64,000 nt of DNA. Source: Saxidomus purpurata. Lineage: Eukaryota; Mollusca; Bivalvia; Venerida; Veneridae. Of this stretch, positions 47,201-52,135 are shown piece after piece. Numbering within the stretch: position 1 is the stretch's first letter; the number at the start of each line of letters is the position of its first letter. The notes beneath the pieces were generated by a model. It had not been told where the DNA came from, searched no databases, and saw only the letters and a program-made list of their open reading frames with translations. The position numbers and the translations under genes were made by a program. Location: the NCBI GenBank assembly GCA_022818135.1, contig JAFMSR010000005.1:30727600-30791599 (forward strand). The letters run 5' to 3'.

Positions 47201-49879
47201 TAAAACAGATATCAATCATTATTATAGTCCGTTTTTTTGGGCAACTGCCATGTGGAAGCCTGCTTCATATCCTAAAAGTTCAGGATGTCGTTCAAGAGGA
47301 ATTTATCAAACTCCATTTAGAGATGTAATTTAGATATCACATATCCTTTCAAAACCTGGGACAAATGTAGAACTGATCAAATTATACCTAATGTTTCCAG
47401 CTATATATCAAAGTCTTCCAGCACTTAGCCTTGGATAATAAAAAACATAAGGAAACTAAAATGGGACCTGACTTCAGGTCTTCTTTGGTTTATTGGGTAT
47501 GTTAGGTGCAATTGTTGTTGAGTTATTTATTAGAATCCCTTTCATAGTTTAATGTCATTATGACCTTAAACTTTTGACCAACTGACCTAGAAAGTATAAG
47601 GGGTCATGTATCATGACAAAGCTCCCTACCAAAATTGATGTTCCCAGGCCCAGTTATAAACAGAAACAGCATTTTGCTAGCAACTGTGATGTTAACCTTA
47701 GATCCAGCAATCTCAAAATAAAAAGGGTCACCTTATGTCTATGATAAATGCACCAACCAACTCTGAGAATAATAGGTCAGAGCATTGGCAAATTATTGGA
47801 CACAACAACCATGATGACCACCAACGCCACCGGTGGATGTCATAGGTCAACGTAATCCCTGAAAGACTACCATGCTCTGCAGACAACACAAAAATCAAAT
47901 ATTTATCAAAATAAGAATTTTTTTTTTTGGATATACCCTAAATGTTTCTTGTGAACAAATTTTCTGTGACTCATATGAAATTTGTCTCATTAAATACACA
48001 TAAGGAATTTTGTTTAGAAACTGAATAAAATTGACAATTAAAGGCTATGAGGCTGTAATAAATCAAGCAAAATAAATTATTTTAATCATAAACGGAATTT
48101 AGTCTATATGCAATGATTTATATATTCTCCATGGCATATAATATATACAGTAATTAAGAACGAGTATGCCCAAATGTAGTTTTGCTTGCCAAGGTTTCAA
48201 AGAAATTTCTGTGACAAATTGCTCCCAGTTGCCCCATTCATCTCTGGCAGGACCTACATTACTCTTTCATAATTGCTTAATGCTTAGATGATCATAGGCT
48301 GTATTTATATTGATATTTAGTGACATAAAATTTCCATATTACCAGATAAAAGTAGGGACATTAATAGCACAAAGGGTTCTTTTATCTCTGTGGAAATTAT
48401 TAAATTCACAAATAAAATTATACAACATAAATTTCCATATTACCACAGATAAAAGTATGAACAATTGCAGCATTAAAACATTCTGTTATCTCCATAGGAG
48501 ATATGAAATTAGTAAAAATTTCTAAATTTTGATATGGATAAAAATGAAAATTGAAAACTGATCAATAGACAAGTTGCTCAAGTGCAACATGTCAAGCTGC
48601 CATATGTCAAAAGAGCTAACTCCTTACCAAGTACAGATAGGTCAAAATACACCTAAATATTGGATGTAACATGCATGTTGTACCACAGAAAAGTGGTCTC
48701 GATTTTTCTCTACTGCCAGTAATAAATAAGTTTCAATATAAACTATTTAAAGTAAAACAAAGGGAAGTAATTCTAAAAACAGAGGTAGCCCTAGTGGTGA
48801 ACATTTGTGCCAAGTTACATCAAAATCCCTCCATGCATGAAGAAGAAATACTCCGGAAAAAGATATTCTTGAATTTGACATTTAACCTCTAAGTGTGACC
48901 TTGACCTTAGACCTATGGACCTGGTTCTTGCGCATGACACTCCGTCTCATGATGGTGAACATTTGTGCCAAGCTATTTAAGAATCTCTTGATCCATTGAT
49001 AAGTTACAGCCCGGACAAGCTATACTCGGATGGACGGATGGACGCACATACCGAACCGCCATTTGGACAGCTATATCTAGCTTTCGCAAGCGGCTCGACA
49101 GAAACTATTTGATCTGAACTCAACCCCAAAATCTTTTTTTCTTTAATCAAATGAATCCATATTTACAACTTCCTATCAGACGATAGTTTCTCTTTAATCG
49201 GAATGGAATTTAATATGTGCATGTAAGCAAATCTCTGGAGGAACATCTTGTGTGAAATATTCCTCTGAAAATATACATGCTAGGAGGTGCAAACCTTCAT
49301 GATTCCCCCCCTCTGAGTAATCTGCTCTGTAGTACTATAAACCTATTAATTTTTGTGCCAAATAGTGTTCACATTTTGCCCATGTTTGAACAAAATGAAT
49401 TGCAGACATGGTGTTTTATTTTTTTATTTAATAATAAACACCAAGTGAAACCAAACCGGATGCGAAAATCTTATTTCTTACGGAAGTATGGACATTTCAT
49501 AAGCACATTCTAAAATCCTGAAAAAATGAATCGCACATGCTTAGCAAGGGAAGAAAGAGACAGCTTATTGTTACATTTATATCTGGTATGAGAGAGGGCA
49601 AGGGGTGGTGGAAGGGTAGGGGCTTTAATTCTAAGAGAATGTCTCCCATTTCTAGTTTCTATGTCTTGACAATTAACAAGAAGATAACCAATTACATACT
49701 GCAACAAAAATCAACAACTGTATAATAAATGTAGAAAAAAATATAGAAAAATGAACATTTCTCACTTGAGCATGAGATTCCATCATGGTTGAGTCTGTAA
49801 CCCTTGTAGCAATAGCACATATACCCGCCATCATCAATATCCCGACAACTCTGATCACAGAAATTATGCTGACAACTGC
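17079..49879 (-). CDS. EGFLAM: Pikachurin (EGFLAM) gene, 3' 13 exons, 5' end not seen
   Basis: Thirteen minus-strand exons join into one open frame of 2,675 nt (2 nt plus 891 codons including stop). Exons, 5' to 3': 49879-49766, 37479-36847, 31445-31193, 30301-30157, 27206-27014, 26454-26329, 25182-24945, 24136-23908, 21474-21294, 20716-20638, 19574-19344, 18029-17926, 17227-17079. Every junction has AG/GT and matching phase. Domain order is cbEGF, acidic linker, EGF, LamG1, EGF, LamG2, EGF, LamG3. Motifs such as CLCPLG, CYCPLGYSG, FRYNLGSG and DGKWHNV sit where vertebrate pikachurin has its counterparts. Vertebrate pikachurin is a secreted matrix protein that binds alpha-dystroglycan through LamG domains at photoreceptor synapses; the role in a mollusc is inferred only. 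Agrin and perlecan share the module types but fit less well in order and spacing. N-terminal exons are not identified, and the first-exon link to the rest is the weakest junction. Confidence 0.85.
17346..17575. repeat. 57-bp minisatellite in the last coding intron
   Basis: Four units with 'acacctgtactaaaagtgac', 'cactttagatgcatcaat' and 'ttggctggctgtttaag'. The start points 17404, 17461 and 17518 give an exact 57-bp period. Since 57 is divisible by 3, frames stay open on both strands. Confidence 0.85.
17926..18029 (-). CDS. EGFLAM: Exon: LamG3 middle strands
   Basis: 104 nt, phase 2 to 1. It encodes DKQDGYLSIDGREIVEGSS, then KGSYTMLNTNKFLYIG. This is the R-D-x-x-x-G-x-L-x-I-D strand pair and the LYIGG strand of LamG3, with the Gly split across the junction. 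The acceptor is ATCTTTCAG/A and the donor ACATAG/GTCAGT. Confidence 0.9.
18030..19343 (-). other. Intron within LamG3 (1.3 kb)
   Basis: Unique-looking AT-rich intron. A plus-strand open frame at 19140-19325 (start MADMWQLITV) has no splice support and abuts the intron's 5' splice side; I do not treat it as a gene. Confidence 0.6.
19344..19574 (-). CDS. EGFLAM: Exon: LamG3 core
   Basis: 231 nt, phase 2 to 2. It encodes DVKFSIKPESRNGLLFWSG, then SDYIAIGFKDGALQFRYNLG and SGEAVISYNNSRLFDGKWHNV. GLLFWSG, KDGALQFRYNLGSG and DGKWHNVHAQR closely resemble vertebrate pikachurin LamG3 at the same positions. There is one N-glycosylation sequon, NNS, before RLFDG. The acceptor is TTCTTAATAG/A and the donor CAAAG/GTGAAT. 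Confidence 0.92.
19962..20515. repeat. About 31-bp minisatellite in LamG3 intron
   Basis: Roughly 11 units of 'gtgggttttcacatac' plus '(c)tgggtgcatatata', near-regular to about 20,280 and degenerate to 20,515. Open frames on both strands here are by-products. Confidence 0.8.
20638..20716 (-). CDS. EGFLAM: Exon: start of LamG3
   Basis: 79 nt, phase 1 to 2, 26 residues. It encodes TEKGMTRPRFSSESYLLYK and ends in a Lys-rich turn (KAVAKK). It is a short linker plus the first LamG3 strand; the F-x-x-x-SYL pattern matches the start of LamG1 and LamG2. It was found by extending between the EGF3 exon and the LamG3 core, and both phases fit. The acceptor is TGATTGCAG/GT and the donor AAAAA/GTAAGT. 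Confidence 0.85.
20717..21293 (-). other. Intron between EGF3 and LamG3
   Basis: 577-bp intron. The plus-strand 61-codon frame at 21065-21250 has no supporting signal. No repeat is recognised. Confidence 0.6.
21294..21474 (-). CDS. EGFLAM: Exon: LamG2 last strand and EGF domain 3
   Basis: 181 nt, phase 0 to 1. It starts LMINNRPVDL, the last LamG2 strand, then SGMNIESCEHPC. An EGF module with the cysteine pattern CEHPCVGKPCLNGGEC, CYC, NCQE follows. The HPCV...PC...GG.C and CDCPLG-like sequence (here CYCPLGYSG) align with vertebrate pikachurin EGF3. The acceptor is TTTTTTTCAG/TTG and the donor GGAAA/GTATGA. Confidence 0.92.
21943..22830. mobile_element. About 800-bp element with 14-bp terminal inverted repeats between TATGG arrays
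   Basis: 'catacctgtgaacc' (21970-21983) and its exact reverse complement 'ggttcacaggtatg' (22750-22763) bound about 794 bp. Inside each end lie 'gggagat' motifs; the core (about 22,120-22,560) recurs inverted at 13,575-13,945. Five TATGG units abut the left end; about eight TATGG then about six TATTG units abut the right. No transposase frame is seen, so it resembles a non-autonomous DNA element. Confidence 0.7.
23100..23345 (+). repeat. Degenerate pearl-like tail in intron
   Basis: 'ttgccatggcaaccaggatt' and 'gacaggcagacagactt' resemble the last module and microsatellite tract of the 'AGCTCACCT' family (compare 9310-9470). Much diverged. Confidence 0.4.
23908..24136 (-). CDS. EGFLAM: Exon: LamG2, C-terminal part
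   Basis: 229 nt, phase 2 to 0. It encodes SESAIILNHWHWVKISR, then GILEIDNQIV, GGHRNF and LPFDGCIQKV. The H-W-x-x-V core and DGCIQK are LamG signatures. Unlike LamG1 and LamG3, the middle and C-terminal parts share one exon, so an intron has been lost here or gained in the other two repeats. The acceptor is GAAATTTCAG/G and the donor CAAAAG/GTATAT. Confidence 0.9.
24450..24880. repeat. About 62-bp minisatellite in LamG2 intron
   Basis: Six or seven variants of 'cttcagacatcttacaatta' then 'cacttgatgtaaaagtaatg' and 'ctcaagttgcacat'. The array fills much of the intron between the two LamG2 exons. Confidence 0.75.
24945..25182 (-). CDS. EGFLAM: Exon: LamG2, N-terminal half
   Basis: 238 nt, phase 1 to 2. 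It encodes HIPEFQGHSYLELEG, the EIELVFKATKADGLILYNG strands, GDFISLALHGGYLEFR and FDLGTGPAVIR. The GDF and LEFRFDLGTG motifs are typical LamG strands, and the Cys of LamG1 is replaced by Leu here. The split is AG/G after AVI, giving Arg. The acceptor is CATATTTTTAG/TG and the donor ATAAG/GTATGC. Confidence 0.9.
25183..26328 (-). other. Intron between EGF2 and LamG2
   Basis: 1.15 kb. A copy of the GATC-palindrome repeat lies at about 26,130-26,270 ('gtgcagatcatgatcagg', 'tgatcatgatctacactgg'). The rest is AT-rich with no recognised feature. Confidence 0.6.
26329..26454 (-). CDS. EGFLAM: Exon: EGF domain 2
   Basis: 126 nt, symmetric phase 1-1, one EGF module. Seven cysteines run ECSEGLCENVVCQNGGKC, VCLC, NCQ; the first closes the LamG1 C-terminal disulfide and the other six form the EGF fold. 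The VCLCPLG motif and the VGECS entry are shared with vertebrate pikachurin, which is the strongest single clue to orthology. The acceptor is ACATTGTAG/GT and the donor CATG/GTGTGC. Confidence 0.92.
26657..26870 (+). mobile_element. tRNA-derived SINE-like element in intron
   Basis: A box-A-like 'tagcgcagtcgtagc' and, 40 bp on, a box-B-like 'ggattcaatcc' are followed by 'gtgtccttaggcaagact', a tail motif I associate with molluscan tRNA-derived SINEs, then a TCTCTCTC tract. No clean 3' end is seen. Confidence 0.55.
27014..27206 (-). CDS. EGFLAM: Exon: LamG1, C-terminal part
   Basis: 193 nt, phase 0 to 1. It begins GSYSRLTLRLNLYVGGYENL, continues to GFVGCVQQVMVNGYKFDL and ends at FGANVG, which runs into the ECSEGLC of the EGF2 exon. 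GFxGCxQ and the following NG are LamG hallmarks, and the Cys pairs with the first Cys of the next exon. The start at 27206 was chosen because the duplicated acceptor 45 bp upstream (27251) would read TAT TTA TAG, an in-frame stop. The donor is GTTG/GTATGTG. Confidence 0.9.
27171..27267. repeat. 45-bp tandem duplication across a splice acceptor
   Basis: 27171-27215 and 27216-27260 differ at one base of 45, with a 7-base start of a third unit ('gagattc') after them. Unit 1 contains the first 36 coding bases of the LamG1 C-terminal exon and its AG; unit 2 is a second copy of both. Confidence 0.9.
27840..28060 (+). repeat. Pearl-like tail fragment in intron
   Basis: 'aaaaaggggcatgactct', 'gatggacggaccgacgga' and 'ttctccgaaaggcgacac' show a single module plus a GGAC tract and an end. 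Confidence 0.45.
28880..29545 (+). repeat. Tandem 'gtgaccttgacctttgacc' modules, about 135 bp, 4 copies
   Basis: Modules start 'tcactgtgaccttgac', run through 'ctactgacctcaaaatcaat' and 'ggggtcatctgctagtc', and end 'gttctgaaactattg'-like. After the last comes 'cagaccgacagac'. The half-site motif TGACCT occurs three times at 29347-29365. Confidence 0.65.
29557..30135 (+). mobile_element. Pearl/HINE-like element abutting a splice donor
   Basis: The head is 'acaagagctgtccctcaaaa'. About three modules of 140 bp follow ('tgtgccaagttattttaaaa', 'caatgcatgacaaagttaca') and the tail 'ggacagacggatggaagg' with 'cttcaggggcataaaatgg'. It ends about 20 bp from the donor of the LamG1 middle exon at 30157. 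Confidence 0.6.
30157..30301 (-). CDS. EGFLAM: Exon: LamG1, middle part
   Basis: 145 nt, phase 2 to 0. It encodes YDCGTGMGVIRS, then METWNVLRIHRQ and a turn ending in EGTSQ. These match the LamG strands around the W-H/N-x-V core and the 'xxG' turn before the next strand. The Cys in YDCGTG is also present in vertebrate pikachurin LamG1. The acceptor is TTGTTACAG/G and the donor TCGCAG/GTATAC. A pearl-like repeat ends about 20 bp downstream of the donor. Confidence 0.88.
30830..31185 (+). repeat. Foldback repeat, copy 1, beside LamG1 exon
   Basis: Shares with 42,975-43,345 'gtgcacgacggtatgcaaga', 'ggaactc..ggcagagcctc' and 'aaaacagttactctca'. Arms 'ttcagatatatccatcaa' and 'gaaatatttcgatctgaac' are inverted around the centre. 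It ends about 10 bp from the donor at 31193. Confidence 0.6.
31193..31445 (-). CDS. EGFLAM: Exon: LamG1, N-terminal half
   Basis: 253 nt, phase 1 to 2. It encodes the first beta-strands of LamG1: a RYPRFYGNSYLALP start, then DILLEFKPTAQYGLLFFSS and the FSIAVIDGYIEFR strand. The split Arg codon AG/G joins the next exon to give FR-YDCGTG, the same place where LamG2 is split. The acceptor is TTGCTTTCAG/TT and the donor TTTAG/GTAGGT. Repeat sequence lies close on both sides, so little native intron remains near either splice site. Confidence 0.9.
31455..33330 (+). mobile_element. Large pearl-like array, 145-146-bp modules, two blocks
   Basis: A doubled head ('atcactaaatgtgattaata' then 'ccccc', about 105 bp twice) precedes about six modules with anchors at 31674, 31819, 31964, 32110, 32256 and 32402 (period 145-146). 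A (GACC)n tract and 'ccaaccggggtataaat' follow near 32,490-32,585. A second block of about five modules ends in a shorter GACC tract and 'tttcgggggtataatt' at 33,250-33,330. Short inverted ends are 'ataccccc' and 'gggggtat'. The minus-strand frames in it are repeat-derived. Confidence 0.75.
33331..34689 (-). other. Intron between EGF1 and LamG1, unique-looking part
   Basis: AT-rich; no exon found. Repeated 'ttttgttgatcat' near 34,468-34,512 is the only structure. Confidence 0.5.
34690..35330 (+). repeat. Pearl-like modules with 'ggggtataatt' end
   Basis: Three modules ('caggggttttggagat', 'tcaagcccttgcgacc', 'accatgcacaac') precede 'acagacagacggacag', G-rich sequence and 'ggggtataatt' near 35,095-35,178. 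A diverged 'tcactgtgaccttgacct' module follows to about 35,330. Confidence 0.55.
35331..36846 (-). other. Intron, unique-looking part
   Basis: No exon or clear repeat. Plus-strand frames at 35427-35704 and 35848-36060 lack splice support. Confidence 0.45.
36847..37479 (-). CDS. EGFLAM: Exon: acidic linker plus EGF domain 1
   Basis: The largest exon (633 nt, phase 1-1). About 165 residues are cysteine-free and rich in Ser, Asp, Glu and Asn, probably unstructured, with a short internal repeat (NSIGDPSLEKAV and NSIGDEGVIKV) and no N-glycosylation sequon that I can see. They are followed by an EGF module with six cysteines (CDEFSCLNNGKC ... RCDC ... KCEK). The longer loop between the third and fourth EGF cysteines parallels that in vertebrate pikachurin EGF1. 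The acceptor is TACATTTCAG/AA and the donor GAAAG/GTAAAA. It corresponds to the variable linker between the N-terminal FN3 domains and the LamG repeats of vertebrate pikachurin. Confidence 0.87.
38483..38626. repeat. Exact 72-bp tandem duplication
   Basis: 38483-38554 and 38555-38626 are identical ('aaaacccaatctcaaaactt' through 'attgaggaatttg'). The 72-bp length keeps the plus-strand frame 38387-38632 open, but that frame has no other gene evidence. Confidence 0.9.
40167..40845 (+). mobile_element. 'AGCTCACCT' family, copy with two core modules
   Basis: The head is 'aagagaaccatgatggccct' plus 'atatcgctcacctg'; two modules follow near 40,335-40,490 and 40,500-40,650, then the 'ttgccatcgcaaccagaatt' final block, 'ggacagatggacgctggacg' and the end 'atagctcacaggtga'. 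Frames at 40576-40846 are repeat-derived. Confidence 0.65.
41655..42420 (+). mobile_element. Pearl-like element, 'ATACCCC' family
   Basis: The head 'agctatcactaaagttgatg' then 'aatacccc' matches the 31,455 element head. Modules carry 'aagggcaataactcaaagaa' and 'aggggcaataactcaatga'; the end near 42,380-42,410 has only a weak GAC tract. Confidence 0.5.
42975..43345 (+). repeat. Foldback repeat, copy 2
   Basis: Arms 'gatggaaatatctgtcac' (about 43,218) and 'gtgacggatatttccatc' (about 43,300) are near-perfect inverted repeats around 'gggaactcggcagagcctcg'. The rest aligns with 30,830-31,185. A C13-14 run lies at its left edge. Confidence 0.65.
46255..46815. repeat. About 35-bp minisatellite
   Basis: About 16 variants of 'ttgaaatcccataaacag' plus 'taacaaagtttta'. 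Minus-strand frames at 46281-46657 are repeat-derived. Confidence 0.8.
48315..48520. repeat. Degenerate 110-bp duplication
   Basis: 'ataaaatttccatattacca' with 'gataaaagta' near 48,324 recurs as 'ataaatttccatattaccac' with 'agataaaagta' near 48,427, with similar downstream text ('ttatctc'). Confidence 0.55.
48770..49100 (+). repeat. Pearl-like element, 'ACATTTGTGCCAAG' modules
   Basis: Two modules with 'tggtgaacatttgtgccaag', then 'acagcccggacaagc', 'ggatggacggatggacgc' and 'ttcgcaagcggctcgaca'. Modules match those at 29,557-30,135. Confidence 0.55.
49766..49879 (-). CDS. EGFLAM: Exon: calcium-binding-type EGF domain
   Basis: A symmetric phase 1-1 exon of 114 nt that encodes one EGF module of about 38 residues. 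Its six cysteines are spaced as in cbEGF domains (SCQHNFCDQSC, then CYCYKGYRL, then ISC). The acceptor is TTTTTCAG/GC and the donor CTCAA/GTGAG. The Asp-hydroxylation consensus after the third cysteine is off by one residue (CRDIDDGGYMCYC), and the usual acidic residues before the first cysteine would lie in the preceding exon. Its codon end (A) joins the next exon's AA in frame to give Lys. The 12.3-kb gap to the next exon means it could belong to another transcript, but phase, strand and module type all favour the pikachurin gene. Human pikachurin has no obvious cbEGF at this place. Confidence 0.7.
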
Positions 49880-50732
49880 CTGAAAAATACAAAATGTAAC
49901 CAATCTAATCACTAATTATATTGTTTGCACCTGCAAAATTGCACATACTGTTCAGTAAAGGAAGTGTAACAGAGTTGTGTCTTAGTGTGACTCAACTTCT
50001 TTTAATTTCTTGTTCAAGATTTCAAAGAGAATACATATAATTATACTAGTCGATGCACTGTTGTACATAGCAAAAATATAGCAGCAAATACTGAACCATT
50101 TTTACAACACAACATAACATTATACAATACTAAATGATGGATTTTATTATTTAGAAGCCCAAATAAACATTACTTTTTTTTATAATTTCAGACCCAAAAT
50201 GTGGAAAAAAAAATTGGACCAAGGGGAGGAGGAGGATTATGGATTACTGTATTCAATGGGTGAGGGTGGTTTCATTAGAGGATATACAGAACATAATTAT
50301 ATCATTTTGGTTTCAGATACGGGTACATGGAAAAACAAGGTTTCCAGTAACAATTAAAATATCATCATTAAATGAAATATTTAGGTCTAATTCATTTGCA
50401 AAAACAGCTCAGTAGAGAGGCATGCTAAAAGCTTGACAAACAGTGTATATCGCAATAATTGTTTCTCCTGTTTCTACACATTTGGAAAGCACCATTTCTA
50501 GAATGTAACGCGCTGTGAAAGTGACCTGCTTGCAGACGGTTTCTCCAAATTCTCCCTCTCAAAATGTGCCCGGTACTGGTTTTTAGCTTTTAGCTATTAT
50601 TTTCAGGAAGAGAATTAGGTAACCTATTTCATAAACAATTCCTTGTAATTTATTTTATGAGAACAATCTAAAAGGTTTTGGGCATGTGCAGAATCAATAT
50701 ATATTAGCCGGGAAAAGCACTCACTAAACAAG

Positions 50733-51165
50733 TGGGCCATGATGGCCCTATGTCACTCACCTCAGAGTGACATTGTATATCAAGAAAAAAATAGTCTGAT
50801 ATGTTTTCATGATGATTGAAAGCATTTTATGTTAACAAACTTTTTCTTTAATTTGCCATGGTGACCTAGTTACTGACCCCATATGACCCAGATTCAAAAC
50901 ATTCTGACCAATTTTCATGCAAACTGGATATCAAATAAGGCCTCTAGAGTATTTAAAAAGTTCTCCTTTTAAGTTTAAGCTTATTTTTGACCCAGATTCA
51001 AATCTAAAAACAAGTATGGTCATCTGCATGCTATAGGTATAAAGTCTGAGGACCATTAGATAAAACGAAACAGTATGCTGTTTAATAATTAAATAAGTCA
51101 TAATACATGTATTTAGAATTTGTAAAACATTGTTACATTGATCTCTTGACCAAATCTGTCTCCAA
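50733..51165 (+). repeat. Pearl-like head with unlike core
   Basis: The head 'acaagtgggccatgatggcc' and 'ctatgtcactcacctcag' is of the same design as the 'AGCTCACCT' family, but the following core ('ttgccatggtgacctagtta', 'gacccagattcaaa') is different. No tail is seen before the next element. Confidence 0.5.
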
Positions 51166-52135
51166 AATGGCCCTATAACGCTCACCTTAGTACAAGTCCA
51201 CTTGCCTGGTTGAAGATCACTAGACAATGTTATATACCAAATAGGTTTCCCTATATATGTCTTCGTAAAACAAATGATCCCCCCCAGGAAAGGCCAATAT
51301 TGACCCCAGGGGCGTAATTTGAAGAAACTTTGAAGAGGTCTACTAAGTAGGCAATGCTACATGCCAAATATCTAAGATCTAGGCCTTGTGTTTTCAGAGA
51401 AGAAGATTTTTAAAGTTTTTCCTATTAACCTATGTAATCTAAGAAACCCACTGGGCAAGGTCAATTTATATCTGGGGGTCATAATTTTAACAATCTTGTA
51501 CGAGGTCCACTAGACAATGCTACATGCCACATATCTAAGCTCGAGAAGAAGATTTTTAAAGTTTTTCCTATATTAATATGTAAAACTTAGTGAACCATGT
51601 GTAGGATCAATTTTGATCCCAGGGTCATAATTTGAACAATCTTGGTAGAGGTGCATTAGACAATGCTACATGTCAAATATCTAAGCTCTAGGCCTTGTGG
51701 TTTGAAAGAAGAAGATTTTTAAAGTTTTATCTATATAAGCCTATGCAAAACTAAGTGACCACCCGTGTGGGGTCAATTTTGACCAAGGGGTCATTATTTG
51801 AACAATCTTTGTACAGGTCTACTAGACAATGCCACATGCCAAATATCTTAGCTCTAGGCCTTGTGGTTTCAGAGAAGAAGATTTTTAAGTTTTTCATATT
51901 TGTTGCCATAGCAACCAGAGTTCTGCATGGAATGGAATTCTTTGAACAATTCTGGTAGAGCTTCATGCAAGGAACATCCCTGCAAAGTTTCATCAACATT
52001 GGCCCAGTGGTTTCAGAGGAGATGTTGTTTGAAGGAAATGGTGGACGGACGGACTTACGACGAACCACATACGACTGACCCCAGATGGAGAGTGATCTAG
52101 CTCACTCTGGCACTTTGTGCCAGGTGAGCTTATAA
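51166..52135 (+). mobile_element. 'AGCTCACCT' family, copy with about four core modules
   Basis: A truncated head ('aaaatggccctataacgctc') precedes about four modules of roughly 165 bp, one shortened near 51,540. Then come 'ttgccatagcaaccagagtt', 'ggacggacggactt' and the end 'tgccaggtgagcttata'. The core copy number is twice that of the copies at 8,925 and 40,167. Frames at 51751-52178 are repeat-derived. Confidence 0.65.

Larger units (their letters stand above)
37480..49765 (-). other. 12.3-kb intron between cbEGF and linker exons
   Basis: No additional exon could be supported. Contents include GATC-palindrome repeats (about 37,600-37,700; 39,950-40,140; 44,490-44,560), a 72-bp duplication (38,483-38,626), pearl-like elements (40,167-40,845; 41,655-42,420; 48,770-49,100), the foldback repeat copy 2 (42,975-43,345), a minisatellite (46,255-46,815), and 'gtgacctt' modules near 45,730-45,900 and 47,540-47,820. 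Small exons under 60 codons could have been missed. Confidence 0.5.

Noticed and set aside
17079..49879. Agrin or perlecan instead of pikachurin
   Set aside because: Module types fit, but one EGF between LamG domains, the VGECS...CLCPLG and HPCV...CPLG motifs and the short end after LamG3 fit pikachurin better; no Kazal, SEA, LDL-A or Ig module is seen.
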